Source: Rhynchopus sp. YZ270_cl-10
Taxonomy: Eukaryota; Euglenozoa; Diplonemea; Diplonemida; Diplonemidae
Direction of reading: 5' to 3'
Length of the DNA: 64,000 nt
NCBI GenBank assembly: GCA_964035575.1
Contig: OZ037913.1
Coordinates: 558,001-622,000, forward strand
Each line of letters opens with the position of its first letter. Within the stretch, counting starts at the first letter, position 1. The notes under the pieces were generated by a model. That model saw only the letters and a list, made by a program, of their open reading frames with translations, did not search any database and was not told the DNA's origin. Shown here piece after piece: positions 43,932 to 55,504 of the stretch. The position numbers and the translations under genes were made by a program.

Positions 43932-43963
43932 CACTCCCCCGTCCCCATCTCCCCTATTTTCAG
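43932..43963 (+). promoter_or_regulatory. Putative trans-splice acceptor
   Basis: TCCCCATCTCCCCTATTTTCAG ends at 43963, 40 bases before the ATG at 44004. Confidence 0.45.
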
Positions 43964-44003
43964 GGACGTCCTTACATCTTTTCAAATAACAAAGACACAC
44001 AAC

Positions 44004-44903
44004 ATGGACCACGACCCTACCTACGAACCGATTGTGGGTGGACACAAATCGTACTCATGGGAGAAGGAGCTTCGCGAACGCGGCCTGCACGCCTCTGCAA
44101 ACGAGCTTGCGAAGGACGGCGACGCATACTTTGAGGGTCCTCAGGGGCACCCCGCACCGGGCTCTGGCTCGCCAAGGAGAGACAGAGTGTCTGCGAGCCC
44201 TGCTCGGCGGGTGGGGTCGGTGGGAGGATCACCCTCTTTACCCTCAGTAGGGGCCAGCCCTTACGACGCAGGCTTCACCGGATCACCTGCACGCGCCTAC
44301 TCTGCGTCGTACCAACAGTCTGGAGGATACGCTGCATCGCCTCCTGCAGGAGGGTATGGCAGTGCCGCTGGCTCCCCTGCAAGGGCATACTCCACCTCCC
44401 CGCACAACGCAGCATACCAGCAGCCCCCTGCGTACGGCTCCCCACGGTATCAGACGACAACGACGACGACGACGTACGTTGCGCCAACTCCGGTCTTGAC
44501 CCAAACCTCAACCTATTCGCACCCCCCCGCATATGGGTCAGGAGGAGGCGGCGCAACGTTTGTGAACACCGGAATCTCCCCACCCCGTAGTCAGTCCCCG
44601 CCGAACACCCATCTCTACAGAATGGGTTCAGGCAGCCCTCATGCGGCAACCACTCCGTTGCATCAGGTGGGCGGTGGTGTCGACAATGACCCCATGTATG
44701 AGCCCATTATCGGAGGTCACAAAACACACTCATGGGAGAAGGAGCTGCGCGAGCGTGGCCTGCACGCCTCGGCGAACAGAGTAGCGCAAGACGGCGATGC
44801 GTTCTTTGAGGGTCCGCAAGGCAACCCTGCACCAGGATCGGGGTCACCCAGAAGAGACCGGGTGTCCCCTAGCCCGAGCAGAAGAGGGTTCAGCCCGATT
44901 TGA
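44004..44903 (+). CDS. Low-complexity protein with the same module at both ends
   Basis: Single exon, 299 residues, family not recognised. Residues about 2-68 and 227-293 are near-identical: both contain SWEKELRERGLHASAN, DGDA(Y/F)FEGPQG and PAPGSGSPRRDRVS. Between them lies a Ser/Pro/Gly/Tyr/Ala-rich linker with repeated GSPARAYS, QQPPAYGSP and a Thr run (TTTTTTTYVAP). The ends are acidic to basic and hydrophilic. There is no signal peptide or membrane helix. Repeated SP sites flanked by Arg suggest phosphorylation by proline-directed kinases. The symmetric layout resembles a bivalent linker that could bind the same partner twice, perhaps on the cytoskeleton. That is inference. Confidence 0.8.
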   Translation: MDHDPTYEPIVGGHKSYSWEKELRERGLHASANELAKDGDAYFEGPQGHPAPGSGSPRRDRVSASPARRVGSVGGSPSLPSVGASPYDAGFTGSPARAYSASYQQSGGYAASPPAGGYGSAAGSPARAYSTSPHNAAYQQPPAYGSPRYQTTTTTTTYVAPTPVLTQTSTYSHPPAYGSGGGGATFVNTGISPPRSQSPPNTHLYRMGSGSPHAATTPLHQVGGGVDNDPMYEPIIGGHKTHSWEKELRERGLHASANRVAQDGDAFFEGPQGNPAPGSGSPRRDRVSPSPSRRGFSPI

Positions 44904-45348
44904 TTATTCTTCGAAAATGTCTTTTAAAAAAAAACCCCATAGATGAAAAAAAAACACAAAAAAAAAATCCCTTCCCAAGATTGTTCGTTCACACCAGTGT
45001 GTGTACGGTTTGTATTTGTATAAAAAAAATTCCCCCCAAAAAAAAAAGTTTCCCCCCCTAAAAAAATATCGTTTTGCACCCATTTCGGCCCAATCGGGTC
45101 ATACATTGGGGTAAAACGGTGGGCCACTTTTTCCAGTCTTTTCATTTCACGCCTTTTTTTTTTGTAAAAAAGGAAGCAAAGCAAAAGAAGTGCATCTAGA
45201 AAGCCCTGTCTTGAGGTGGAGTGGGTAGTTTTATGTCGTGGATAGGGGGGGAAGGGTGTGTGGGGGAGGGGAGGAGAGGAGAGGAGGGTCATTCATTTTC
45301 AGTTTACGATTGTTTCGCTGAGAAAATGGGGGGCTTTTTTTTTTGTTT

Positions 45349-45392
45349 TTAGTGACCGCGTCTGAGAAGCGTTTTGCACAGTATCAGCTTCA
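45349..45392 (+). repeat. Dispersed repeat family B, copy 4 (diverged)
   Basis: AGTGACCGCGTCTGAGAAGC followed by GTTTTGCACAGTATCAGCTT. The first half is shortened. Confidence 0.55.
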
Positions 45393-45444
45393 CTTTTTTT
45401 GATAACGATTGTGACGAAGGTGACGAAGGTGAGTAAGGTGAGTA

Positions 45445-45490
45445 AGGTTGACTAAGCACAAGGCTTAGGTTCATCTTATAAACTTTTTTC
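45445..45490 (+). repeat. Dispersed repeat family C, copy 4 (fullest copy)
   Basis: GGTTGACTAAGCACAAGGCT then TAGGTTCATCTTATAAAC. CTAAGC and GCTTAG can pair as a 6-bp stem with a short loop. It is followed directly by a T-rich tract. Confidence 0.75.
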
Positions 45491-45696
45491 TCTTTTTTTT
45501 TGAAATCAAAGAAGTTTGAGTCATCCTATGAAGCAATACTGTTCCTGTGTTACTTTTTTTCTTTTGTTTTGTTTAGTAAGCAAATGTGTACGCACGAAAA
45601 CGTATTGCTTTTTTTTCTTTGTTTTCTGTTTTCTATTTTCCTGTGAATGGGTTGAAGGAGGTTTTTAACAAAAAAAAAATCTGCATCTATACCTTT

Positions 45697-45777
45697 GAAA
45701 TTCATTAGCCCTCGGGCGACTTTTTGTGTACAGAACCCGTCCTCCAGGGTCCTCGGACAGGTGATTGTCGAAACTTT
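45697..45777 (+). repeat. Dispersed repeat family I, copy 3
   Basis: GAAATTCATTAGCCCTCGGG, TGTGTACAGAACCCGTCC, then GACAGGTGATTGTCGAAAC. It is the only copy of this family found outside an intron. Confidence 0.65.
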
Positions 45778-46234
45778 AAAAAAAAAATGTTTCCTTCCAA
45801 ACAACCTCTGCATGGTCGCTCCCTGTATGACCCCTATACCCCCTCTCAAGAGGTGTGCTCCCACCACCGCTACGACTCTCTGTGTCCCGCCAATTTGTGA
45901 AAAAAAAGAAGAAAAAGAATAAAATGACGCCCTTTTCTGGATGTCCCTGTATAAAAGAGCCCTGTGGTGATGTGAGGGATGGGTAGGGCAGTAAATCCTA
46001 CCTCTTCCCGTTGTAGGCTCGGGCCAAAAAAACAAAAAAAAAAAAAAAAACACAAAAAAAACCCCCCTTCTTTGTCCCCCTGTCCTGTTCCACCCCCATT
46101 GTCCCCCCTCCCTACCCTCATATGAAAAAAAAAAACGGCATTTTTTTCAATTTTTTTGATGCAAAATGGTACACTGCACAATCGTTCCGGAGCACTTTAG
46201 TGTACGTCGCTGCAAACCCACAAACCCGTTTACA

Positions 46235-46295
46235 CCCGGTCATTGTACCAAAAGGTATACCGTTCACGAGCGGGCTGTTGTATTGCAAGTCAATA
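46235..46295 (+). repeat. Dispersed repeat family A, copy 5
   Basis: CCGGTCATTGTACCAAAAGG, TATACCGTTCACGAGCGGG, then CTGTTGTATTGCAAGTCAAT. Block order is conserved. Confidence 0.65.
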
Positions 46296-46424
46296 ATATT
46301 ATTCGTTTTTCCACTGCAAATAGCCTTCTCTCTTCCCTCTTTGGGCCGTCTTCGTAGCTTTCTTTTCACTTTTTTTTCTCTCCTTCTTGCAAAGCCAGAC
46401 ACGCACAGAGACAACCCTCTCCAA

Positions 46425-46470
46425 AGACTAAGCACCGGGAGGCCTCAGGTTCATCTTACAAACCTTTCCT
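46425..46470 (+). repeat. Dispersed repeat family C, copy 5
   Basis: GACTAAGCACCGGGAGGCCT then CAGGTTCATCTTACAAACC. Confidence 0.65.
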
Positions 46471-46579
46471 TTTTCACTCCTCCTTCACTTTTTTCCTCCA
46501 CCCACAGAAGCCCCCCTCTTACACAAACAAGGGGGTCAGTGTCTAGACACCCCTCATCCCCCATTACCCCATCCTCCTC

Positions 46580-46616
46580 TCTTATTCTTTGCCATTCCCC
46601 GCACCCCATATGCCAG
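46580..46616 (+). promoter_or_regulatory. Putative trans-splice acceptor adjacent to start codon
   Basis: Pyrimidine-rich stretch ending ATATGCCAG with AG at 46615-46616, leaving a single leader base before the ATG at 46618. Confidence 0.4.
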
Positions 46617-46617
46617 C

Positions 46618-49600
46618 ATGCACCGTTGCTGTGCAGGCGTTCTTCTCATTGCTTTGGTAGAGGTAGGGGCGTTGCTCGACCCTGCGCCGTGCATCGGGAC
46701 CTATGACCTGGACTACGACCAGGACACCGGAACGATACGGTACCCAAGCGCAGCTGGGACGACGTACCTTCCGGGGCAGAGTGTGTGCTGGCGCATCCGT
46801 GCTGACGCATCAAAGTATGTCCACATCGGCTGGACGTCCTTTGCAGTAGAAGACTTCCAAGCCTGTAGTGCACAGGATACCTGCGGGGTGGGCACCCCAA
46901 GCTGCACCTACTTCGATGACTGCAGCCACGACAGATTGACGCTTTTTGACAGTACCGGAGCCTCGCAGAGGTACTGCGGTGAAGGCGGGCTCCCCGAATG
47001 GCAGGCGACAGTGCCAGGTGACGTTGTGCTCTGGTTTGTCTCGGATGCAGCTGTAGAGCTGGCAGGGTTTGAAATTTCCTTTGAACGTTGTCTCTATCCG
47101 TCGCCGTTTGTGTATGACTTCGACCCGCCTTCGTGTGGTGGTGTTTACGCCAAGACGATGCGTGGTGGTGGTAGCGTGACCTACCCCACCAGCGGGCAGT
47201 ATGAAGGCGGGGTGAACGTCTGCTGGCGGATCCGCTGCAACGGGCAGGTCAATGTGACGTTTTCGCAGCTATCAGTCGATGATACGGTTCACTGTCAAGA
47301 GGACTTTGTGCGTATTTATGACAGCTCGCAGTCGTACTTCAGGCACTGTGGGAGTACGATCCCTATCATCGACCCGATGCCGGGGGATGTGGTGGTGCAG
47401 TTCCGTTCTGATGAGTGCACGAACGGAAACGGCTTTGCCATTTCCTGGACGTGTTCATCTTGGGGTACACCAGACTACCCGACCCCAGGGCAGAGTGTGC
47501 CCTCGCAATACGACTGTCCGGCCTTCGCAGTCGACGACGACTCGCTGACGGGGTCGCTGTCCAGTGGGGGTTACCCTACAAATGCAGACCTCTGCCAGCG
47601 CATCCAATGTGATGGACAGCTTGCACTCACGTTCACGACGTTTGCACTGTCCGGTGTGGGAGGGTCCTGTGAGGACGACTATGTGGTGATCATGCAAGAG
47701 GATTATGGGCCCTCAGAGCACCTCTGTGGAACGGTGGTTCCGCAGGTGGAGGTGGCGCGTGGGGACGTGGTGGTGAAGTTCCAGAGCGACTCAGTGTTCG
47801 ACTCGTTGGCAGGTTTTGCGTTGACGTGGGTGTGCGACAATGCGACTGTGGTGCCGTCACGGCCGAGTGGGCGCACTGTCCCGCGCCCCATAGATCCGTT
47901 CGGGCAATGCGAGACGCAAGCTCCACCCACGTCGTCGCCCCCAACACCCGCGCCCCCGACAGCAGTGCCCACCCCAGCCCCGCCCACTGCCATCCCAACA
48001 GCAGTCCCAACAGCGGTCCCTACTGCAGTTCCAACAGCAGAGCCCACAGCGGAGCCCACCCCGGCACCGCCAACACCCGCCCCACCTACTATACCACCAA
48101 CAATAGCACCCACTGTAGCACCGCCGACCGCCGTGCCCACAGCGGAGCCAACAGCAGTGCCCACCGTGGCACCGCCAACGCCCTTCCCCGTCACAGCGGT
48201 GCCCACAGCGGTGCCAACGGCAGTGCCAACTGCAGAGCCCACAGCAATACCCACAGCGGCACCAACAGCAATCCCAACAGCTCAGCCCACGGCAGTGCCA
48301 CCAACACCAGCACCACCGACAGCGGTCCCAACAGCTCAACCCACAGCGGTGCCACCGACACCAGCACCGCCGACAGCGGTCCCAACAGCAGTGCCCACTG
48401 CACAGCCCACTGCAGTGCCGACAGTTGCCCCACCCACTGCTGAGCCCACTGCTGTGCCCACACAGCCGCCGGACACGTCTGCACCGCCAACGCAGCCGCC
48501 ACCCACGTTTGTGCCCACAGCGCAGCCAACAGGCGCACCGCCAACTGTTGCGCCGGACACGGATGCGCCAGACACTAGTGCACCACCAACACCAGTCCCG
48601 CCGCCACCGCCACCGTGCATCACGCCTTCCATTTCGGGTGCTTTGGCAGACTGTGCGCCAGGGTCAAGCGTCCTGAGCGGTGACGTGTGTGTATGGACGG
48701 CGGAAACGAACCACTCCTGTGCAGACCTTGGCACATCACTGTGCACGGCTGGGTTCTTTGATAAGACGCCTCAGTGCATTGCAGACGGCTGTGCTGTTCC
48801 CGTTGTGATGGGTGCAACATCCGCGTGTGCAGGGTCGCTGGTTGTGCACGGTACCGCGTGTTCCTGGGAACAAGTATGCCCCACCCACACCCCACACCCA
48901 CACCCACACCACCATCCCCTTGCAGGCCGACGGATACGACTGCGCGTTGCCCACAACGTCTGTGTGCATGACCGGGAAGCTGGCCCTGCCCTCCTGCGAC
49001 TACATCACGCCGACCGCAACCATGACAGCCACCGAGACCTGCAACTGCCAGAACGGTGCCTGCGTCGACTGCTGCCCATGGCGCTGCCTCTGTCACTCAA
49101 GCCTTGCCCAAGGCTACTGGTCCGGCGAACTCTGTGACGAATGTGCCCCCGGGTGGTGGGGCACGTCATGCACCAAGCAATGCCCCAACGGGCCCTGCAA
49201 CCCGTGCGGCGGACACGGCACCTGCTCTGACGGTGTGTCTGGGACGGGCAAGTGCACCTGTGCTCTGACGCTGGCCGACGGTTATTGGCAGGGAGATTCC
49301 TGCACTGAGTGCGCAGCAGGCTGGACCGGCAACCTATGTCAAACCGTGTGTCCCTCCTGCAACGGACACGGTGTGTGTACAAACTCAGGTGGATGCGAAT
49401 GCTCCCTTGGCTTTGACCCTTCCACAGAATGCAGCACGTGTCTTCCTGAGCGCGAGCTTCAACAGGGATCGTGCAAGAGTCTCTGCATAGGGGAAACGTC
49501 GGACAGCAAAGAATGCTCTGCGCATGGTGTGTGCACGCAAGGCAAGTGTGCGTGCAGTGCAGGCTTCTGGGGTGCCGGGTGCGAGGAGACGTGTCTCTGC

Positions 49601-52600
49601 CTACGGGGTACATGCGACCCTGTGGGCGGAATCTGCACCTGCGAGTCTGGCTTTGCCCTTCCACACTGCACAACGTGCACGAAGGGGTTGTGGGGGGACA
49701 ACTGTGACAAGCAGTGCGCATGCTCCGACCACGGTGGCTGTGACCGGGGCGGCACGTGTCAATGCGATGAGTTCTGGACAGGGTCCAGCTGCCACCTGCG
49801 GTGCGAAGGGAGCCACGCACCTTGCAGCGGCCACGGTAAGTGCTCAGAGAGTGGGGGGAGCCCTATATGCACCTGCGATGTGTCGGTTATTACCGGACAC
49901 TGGGAAGGAAGTGACTGCTCTCGATGTGCACCGGACTGGTGGGGGAGCTCCTGTACTCTGACATGCAACGAGGGGAAAGGATGCAACGGCGGCACGTGCT
50001 ACAAGAACGGTCGCTGTGGGTGCATTCTCGGAGGTGCGATGGACTTGTGTGGCAGCGGGTGCGACAAGACCGATTGCGACTACTGCCCGGGCTACGCGAC
50101 TTGGGGCTTTGGGTGCATGGAGACATGCCCCGGTGGAGCAGTTCCGTGCTCGGGGCACGGGCACTGTGATGCCTCCCAGTCGGGCACGGGGGCCTGTTGG
50201 TGTGATGAAGGCTTCGTTGGCGATGCGTGTGAAAACGAATGTCCCAGCAGCTTCTCTCAGACGTGCGGTGGTCCCACACGTGGCATGTGCCTCCCCACAG
50301 GAAAGTGCCAGTGTCTCAACGGATGGGGCGGCAACAACTGCGACACCACGTGCCCTACGTACAACAGCGAAGTCTGCGGCGGTAGAGGGAGCTGCTCAGG
50401 CGACCCGCCTGTGTGCGCTTGTAACGAAGGCTATGGCGGGCCCTCGTGTGGGTACACCTGTTCCTGCGGCCATCACAGCACGTGTGATGACTTCTCGAGG
50501 GCTTGCCAGTGTCTCGGGAACTTCAGGATTTACAACGGTCTCTGCATTGTGTGCGCGAAAGGGTTCAGCGGCAGCGACTGCAATGGAGCGTGTGTGAATG
50601 GCGAGCCTTCCGAGACCACAACAGACTGCATCTGCGAGGCTGGGTATTCCGGCCCTTCCTGCGAGAGCGAATGTCCATACGCAGACAACAAGATCTGTGG
50701 TGGCAATGGCGCGTGCATTTCGGGCACTGGCCTTCCCGAGAGCACTTGCAACTGCAACCCTGGTTGGTACGGTGCTGCGTGCACGGTCACGTGCGAGGTG
50801 GCAGACTGCAACAGTGCGGGCATGCAAAATGCACAATGCGACACTTCGGGCACGTGTGCCTGCATGGACAACCTCGGCGGCCACTGGGCAGGCGATCAGT
50901 GTGACACATGCAAGGACCAATGGTATGTACTCACCAGTGCTCGTTCTACTACCTCTCTTTTCTACTCTCCTTCAACACAGGTGGGGCCTCGACTGCATGA
51001 CGGCATGTGAGTGCAGCGGACACGGCTCGTGTGAGGTGACAACCGGCGCCTGCAAATGCTACACCGACAGGACACGTGGGTATTGGGACGGTCTTCGCTG
51101 CGACACGTGTCTTCCAGGGATCATTGGAAAGGTATGCTCGTTGTTCCCTTTCACCTCCTCCACCCACACCTCCCTTCAGACATGCCAGCAGCGTGAAAGC
51201 TCCCCGACGCGACTGGAATTTGATGGCCACACGTCGGCCAGAACAGACTCAATCGCAGCGTACTTCATTGTGAAGGATGCAGAGCAGAAGAAGCTGTACG
51301 TCGGCTACGACAAGGGGCTGGCAGAGTACGCACTACCTTCATTCCCACCGCAGTTCGTGGACGAGAAGCAGGGCATCTCTGCGCATGCGATGTGGTTTGG
51401 CAAGAGCACGGCGTTTGTCTTGGTGCAGGGTGCTGCCAACTTTGAGGTGCACTCCTTCGACAGGGCAGGCACTGTGCAGGCGTTGGCGCATGTCACCGAC
51501 ACAGCAGTGTCCTCGGGAACACCTGTCTCGGCGTGCAACGTAGGCGACACTGCAGTTGTGGTCTCCAGAACGTGCGAGGTCTTCACTGGGAGTGGCGCGA
51601 GCCTGGATCCCTTGCTGCAACTGACGCTGAGTGAATGCCACCACGTGTCGTGTGCGGGGCAGCTCGCTGTTGTGTGCAGCCCTGTATCGTGCGCTGCGGT
51701 TGACTTGCCGGGCGCAGTGGAGGGGCCGCCGATCTTCACTGCTGACACGTCTGCTGCTGTGAAGGGTGTGTCTGCGACGGAGATGTTCTCTGTGGCACTG
51801 ACGTCAGGCACGAACACAATGCTGCACCAGGTGGGCTACAAGCAGCAACCGCAGGAGACGTACTTGGCGGACTCTACGGGGCAGAGCACTGCTGCTGTCG
51901 GTGTGGCGAACGACGGACTCAAGAGCGTGGGGTACGTGTATCGTCAGAAGGACGCCCACTCGCCCTCTGTGCTCTCAAAGGTGCTGGTGCAGCCGGGTGG
52001 GGGCTGGTACGGCAAGGCACAGATGAAGCAGCTCCTCACACCACAGGGCAAGGTCGTGTCCGAGGTATTGACAACACTGCTCGTCGACGACGAGTACAGA
52101 GTGCTGTGGGGCAGCGGTGCGTACGGCATGGGTCTCGTCGCCTTCTCTCTGCACGAGGTCGCAGACGTCGAGCCGCCACTTGCAGACGAGCGTGGTGGGA
52201 CGGAGCTTGCTGTGGTGGGCCGTGGCTACGGCGATATCGCGTCTACGTGCTACTTCGAAGAAGGCATGGCGTCGGTGACGGCAACATTTCTGAACACAAC
52301 GACAATGGGGTGTGTGGCCGACGCAGTCGCACTGCCGCTGTGCGAAGGTGCCGGTGTCATCGTCAAACACGAGACTCGCGACAGCGACGGTGTTGCCTCC
52401 TTGCTCCGCTACGCACCGCCTCAGCTGACCTCCGTGATGCCGTCCCGTGCTGCTTCGTGGAAGCAGAATTTAATCACGATACGTGGGTCGGGCTTCAAAC
52501 GTTCCTCGTTTGCAACGTGTGTCTTTCACAGCTGGGACAGTGGCACCGTCAGACTTTACAGGGGCCGCTCTGTTGGCACGCAGCTGGCAGTGTACGTTCC

Positions 52601-55262
52601 ATGCGACGTGCAGTGCGCTATGACGACGTACGGCTACGTCAGTGCTGTTCATGTCCCCGCAACGGTTCTGAACTCCACTGCAGTGGAGTGTGTACAGCCT
52701 GAGATCAAAGCAGCGCCACTGAACCTTTCGCTTGTGGATGTTGCGCTGGATGGGCAGATCTACACCGACGCACCACTTGCGCTGCCTATCTTGCGTGAGG
52801 CGGGCGGCATCTCCAGCCCTGCGACGCACACCGTCTCCGAGGACAAGGACGTGCCCCTCTACGTGCACGTCCGTGACTCCTCTGGTGGGAAGCTTCTGGA
52901 GCTGGACACAGAGAAGCGCCCTGGGTACGCATGCGTCGTGCAGGGTGGGTCGTGTCTCATACAGTTCAACTTCACCACAGCCAACGGAGTCTTCCTCTGC
53001 CCCTCAGTGCACGACTGGCCTATCATCAGTGGGGACAGACGTGAGTTTGTTGTGCGTTTTACACTGTCGAACGGATGGACCAGCAGCACCAACGTGGTGC
53101 TGGTGCACGGTGCGCCGTTCAGGCTGCGCTTCATCCAGGCACCGCCCGTCACTGTCGCTGCGGAAGAGCTGCTGTTCCCTGTTGTGATCGAGGTGCTGGA
53201 CAGCAGTCTGTACCGCGTGACGTCGCTGGACAATGCACTCATGCGTGCAAGCATCCTTCCCGAGAACACAACTGACAGTGTGGACGTAGGGTACACCTCG
53301 ACGCGTGCTGGGGTGGCAACCTTCAACGACATGAAGCTGTCGCTGCTGGTGGGCACTGCATATACGTTGGTGTTCACACTCACGGAGTACCCAGACGTGC
53401 CCGACCTGGTGAGCGACATCATCGAGGCTGCGAACTGCCCTGTGGACAAGTACCAAGAGGTGGGTCTCTCCGGCTGCTACACATGCCCCAAGGAAGGTGC
53501 CATCTGCAACGGCACCGCGACCCTCGAGACTGTCCCCGGCTACTGGAGCCCCGGCGGGAACACCTTCTTCCGCTGCAGGTCCGACGATGTGTGTCTGGGC
53601 TCACAGATGAGTGCTGCCACACAGTGCCTCGAAGGGTCTGACGGTGCGCTGTGCCAAGGCTGCTCCAACGGGTACGCACGTGCTCGTAGTGTCGACAAGC
53701 CCTGCGAGGAGTGTGAGGGCACGAAGTCCTACGCAATCGCGATCCTGCTCGCACTGGCGTACCTTGTGTTCGGCTTTGTTGTGATCTTGGTCACCGCCAG
53801 ATCATACCAGCACAAAGGGACGCTAGGCGAGGCGACGGTTCTACTGCGTAACACCATCGTGTTCCTGCAGGTGCTGGGCAAGTTCAATGAGTACAGCGTG
53901 GCAGTGCCGGACCCGCTGGAGACGTCGTTCTTCTTGTTTGGGCGCATCTCGCTCTTCGACTTCTCACTGTTCCAGCAGTTCAACTGCCTTGCACGGTCGT
54001 ACTTCCCGCTTCTGGAGATCTATTTGCTGTTCCCCCTTACCTCTGTGGTGTTGGCAGCATTCGCCTACATACCTGGGAAGTACTGTCTCTTTGGGAAGAT
54101 GACGCGCGAGGAGATAGCTGGCACGGCGCACCGACGGATCACCATGCGCTTTCTTGCGGGGGTGTCGCTGACGGTGAGCTTCTTTTTGTGCTATCCTACG
54201 ATGCTGACGCACTTCTTGGCGTATCAGAAGTGCAAGACGTATCCTGACGGGAGTGGGGGGACCATGAAGCGGCTGTGGGTCGACGTCACGATCGACTGCG
54301 ACGATGCGGAGTACGAACGGCGGCATGCGGTGGCATCGGCAGCGTCGTACGTGATTGGCGTGTTTCTACCGTTCCTGTTCCTTGTATCATACACGACACT
54401 GCGGCGGATGGGACGGTCCGACTGGCTTGTGTACTTCGTGGGTGGCTACAAGGAGGAGATGTGGTTCTTCCCTGTGCTGGTGCTTGCACGCGAGGCTGCC
54501 GTCGTCGCACCCGCCCTCTTCGCATCAGAACACCAAGACAAAACCATTCAACTCTACGCTGCAGTCTGGTCCTCCGAGATTGCTCTCTTCCTGCACTACT
54601 ACTTCCAGCCGTACGTCCTCCGACGCCACAACTTCCTCGAGACCGTGTCCCTCTCGGTCACAACCATCGCCTTCAACCTCTGCCTCCTCTACCCCGTCAA
54701 CGGCATCTCACCAACCCAGCGCGCATTGCTAACAAACTTTGTGAACCTCCTCTGCTGGGTGACGCTGCTCGTCTTTTTGTACTTCTTCCTCCCTGCAGGG
54801 ATGCGGGGTGCCATTCAAGACAAAATCGAGCCTCTTGCACAGAAACTAGGAAAAAAACGTAAACGCGAGGACCCCGTCCCCTCTCCCCCTACATGGCACG
54901 AAAAGCCACGCCTTGTCACACATATTGAGCCATCAGAGGCCACAGAACGGGGTGAATCAGAGACTGGAACGGGGAACGACTTTGTGAGCTTGCTTCCACC
55001 ACCACGCCGTGTGCGTCCGCCATCTACTTCACCTCTTCTGTCACACCGTACAGGGAGTGCGGACTCTGAGTTGGTCCCTTCTCCTTCGGGTTTCATGAGC
55101 CCTCCTGACAGTCCTCATGCCCAAAGACCACGTGCCAGCACAGGGCTTGCCACGATGAACCCAACCCGCTCTGCACGCAGCATACGGAAGGAGTCGATCA
55201 TGAGGGGCCCTACCTACGCAGCACTCATGCCACCCACATCCCCGGGGGAGCCACTTCATTGA
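46618..55262 (+). CDS. Giant receptor-like protein: CUB x3, P/T stalk, EGF-like array, IPT/TIG, polytopic membrane domain
   Basis: Exons 46618-48873, 48926-50922, 50981-51131 and 51180-55262 (introns 52, 58 and 48 bases; donors GTATGC, GTATGT, GTATGC) give 2,828 residues. A signal peptide (about 1-20) is followed by three CUB domains (about 25-160, 163-285 and 297-405; e.g. CWRIRCNGQVNVTF and VVVQFRSDECTNGNGF). Next is a stalk of VPTA/PPTPAP repeats (about 435-665) and a long Cys-rich array of EGF- or laminin-like modules (about 750-1470; many CSGHG, CACN and GxxC motifs). Then come a beta-rich region with IPT/TIG-like domains (PPLADERGGTELAVVGRGYG), an ephrin-receptor-like Cys-rich knot (GAICNG...PGYWSPGG...CQGC) and 7-9 membrane helices from about 2318 to 2665. 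The cytosolic tail is Ser/Pro-rich. It is probably a surface receptor, adhesin or channel; the membrane part is of the type found in large Cys-rich protist proteins. Confidence 0.88.
47924..48610 (+). repeat. Intragenic repeat array coding the P/T stalk
   Basis: Short direct repeats of GTGCCCACAGCG-like units encode tandem VPTA, EPTA and APPTPAPPT. Such arrays are prone to length change. The product is likely a rigid, O-glycosylated stalk between the CUB and EGF-like parts. Confidence 0.8.
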
Positions 55263-55504
55263 GTGCTTCTGGAAGGGAAAGGGTCAGGGGGGGAACAAGA
55301 TAGAGGGCCTATATTTTTCGGGCCCTGCCCCTCTCTATTTTGCCCTTTTTTTTTTTAGATGTGCACGAGAGGCACATTCATTTTACAAAGATTTTTTTTT
55401 TTTTTTTTTTTAGACCGTGGGGAAGCCTCTTGGCATTCGCCTTCTCCCCCCCCCCCCCCCGCGTTTAATGGCCGGGTTGGTTGAAACTACTATATTTGTT
55501 AAAA

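Larger units (their letters stand above)
43087..44003. other. Intergenic spacer with an antisense zinc-finger remnant
   Basis: The first third is T/G-rich without a gene. 43345-43877 holds the minus-strand remnant described separately. The last part is C-rich and ends in CCCCTATTTTCAG (AG 43962-43963). Confidence 0.6.
44904..46617. other. Intergenic spacer rich in repeats
   Basis: 1.7 kb, AT-rich with poly-A and poly-T runs (e.g. 46026-46048). It holds families B (45349), C (45445 and 46425), I (45697) and A (46235). Small frames here are homopolymer-driven and not credible. It ends GCACCCCATATGCCAG, directly before the next ATG. Confidence 0.7.

Noticed and set aside
43761-44003. N-terminal extension of the twin-module protein
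   Set aside because: The upstream frame reads poly-Phe/Leu from a TTC run and Pro strings. A CAG acceptor and the ATG at 44004 immediately precede the conserved module.
47703-48339. Gly/Val/Ala- or Cys/Trp-rich minus-strand frames
   Set aside because: They are the complement of the VPTA-coding repeat array and have only repeat-driven composition.
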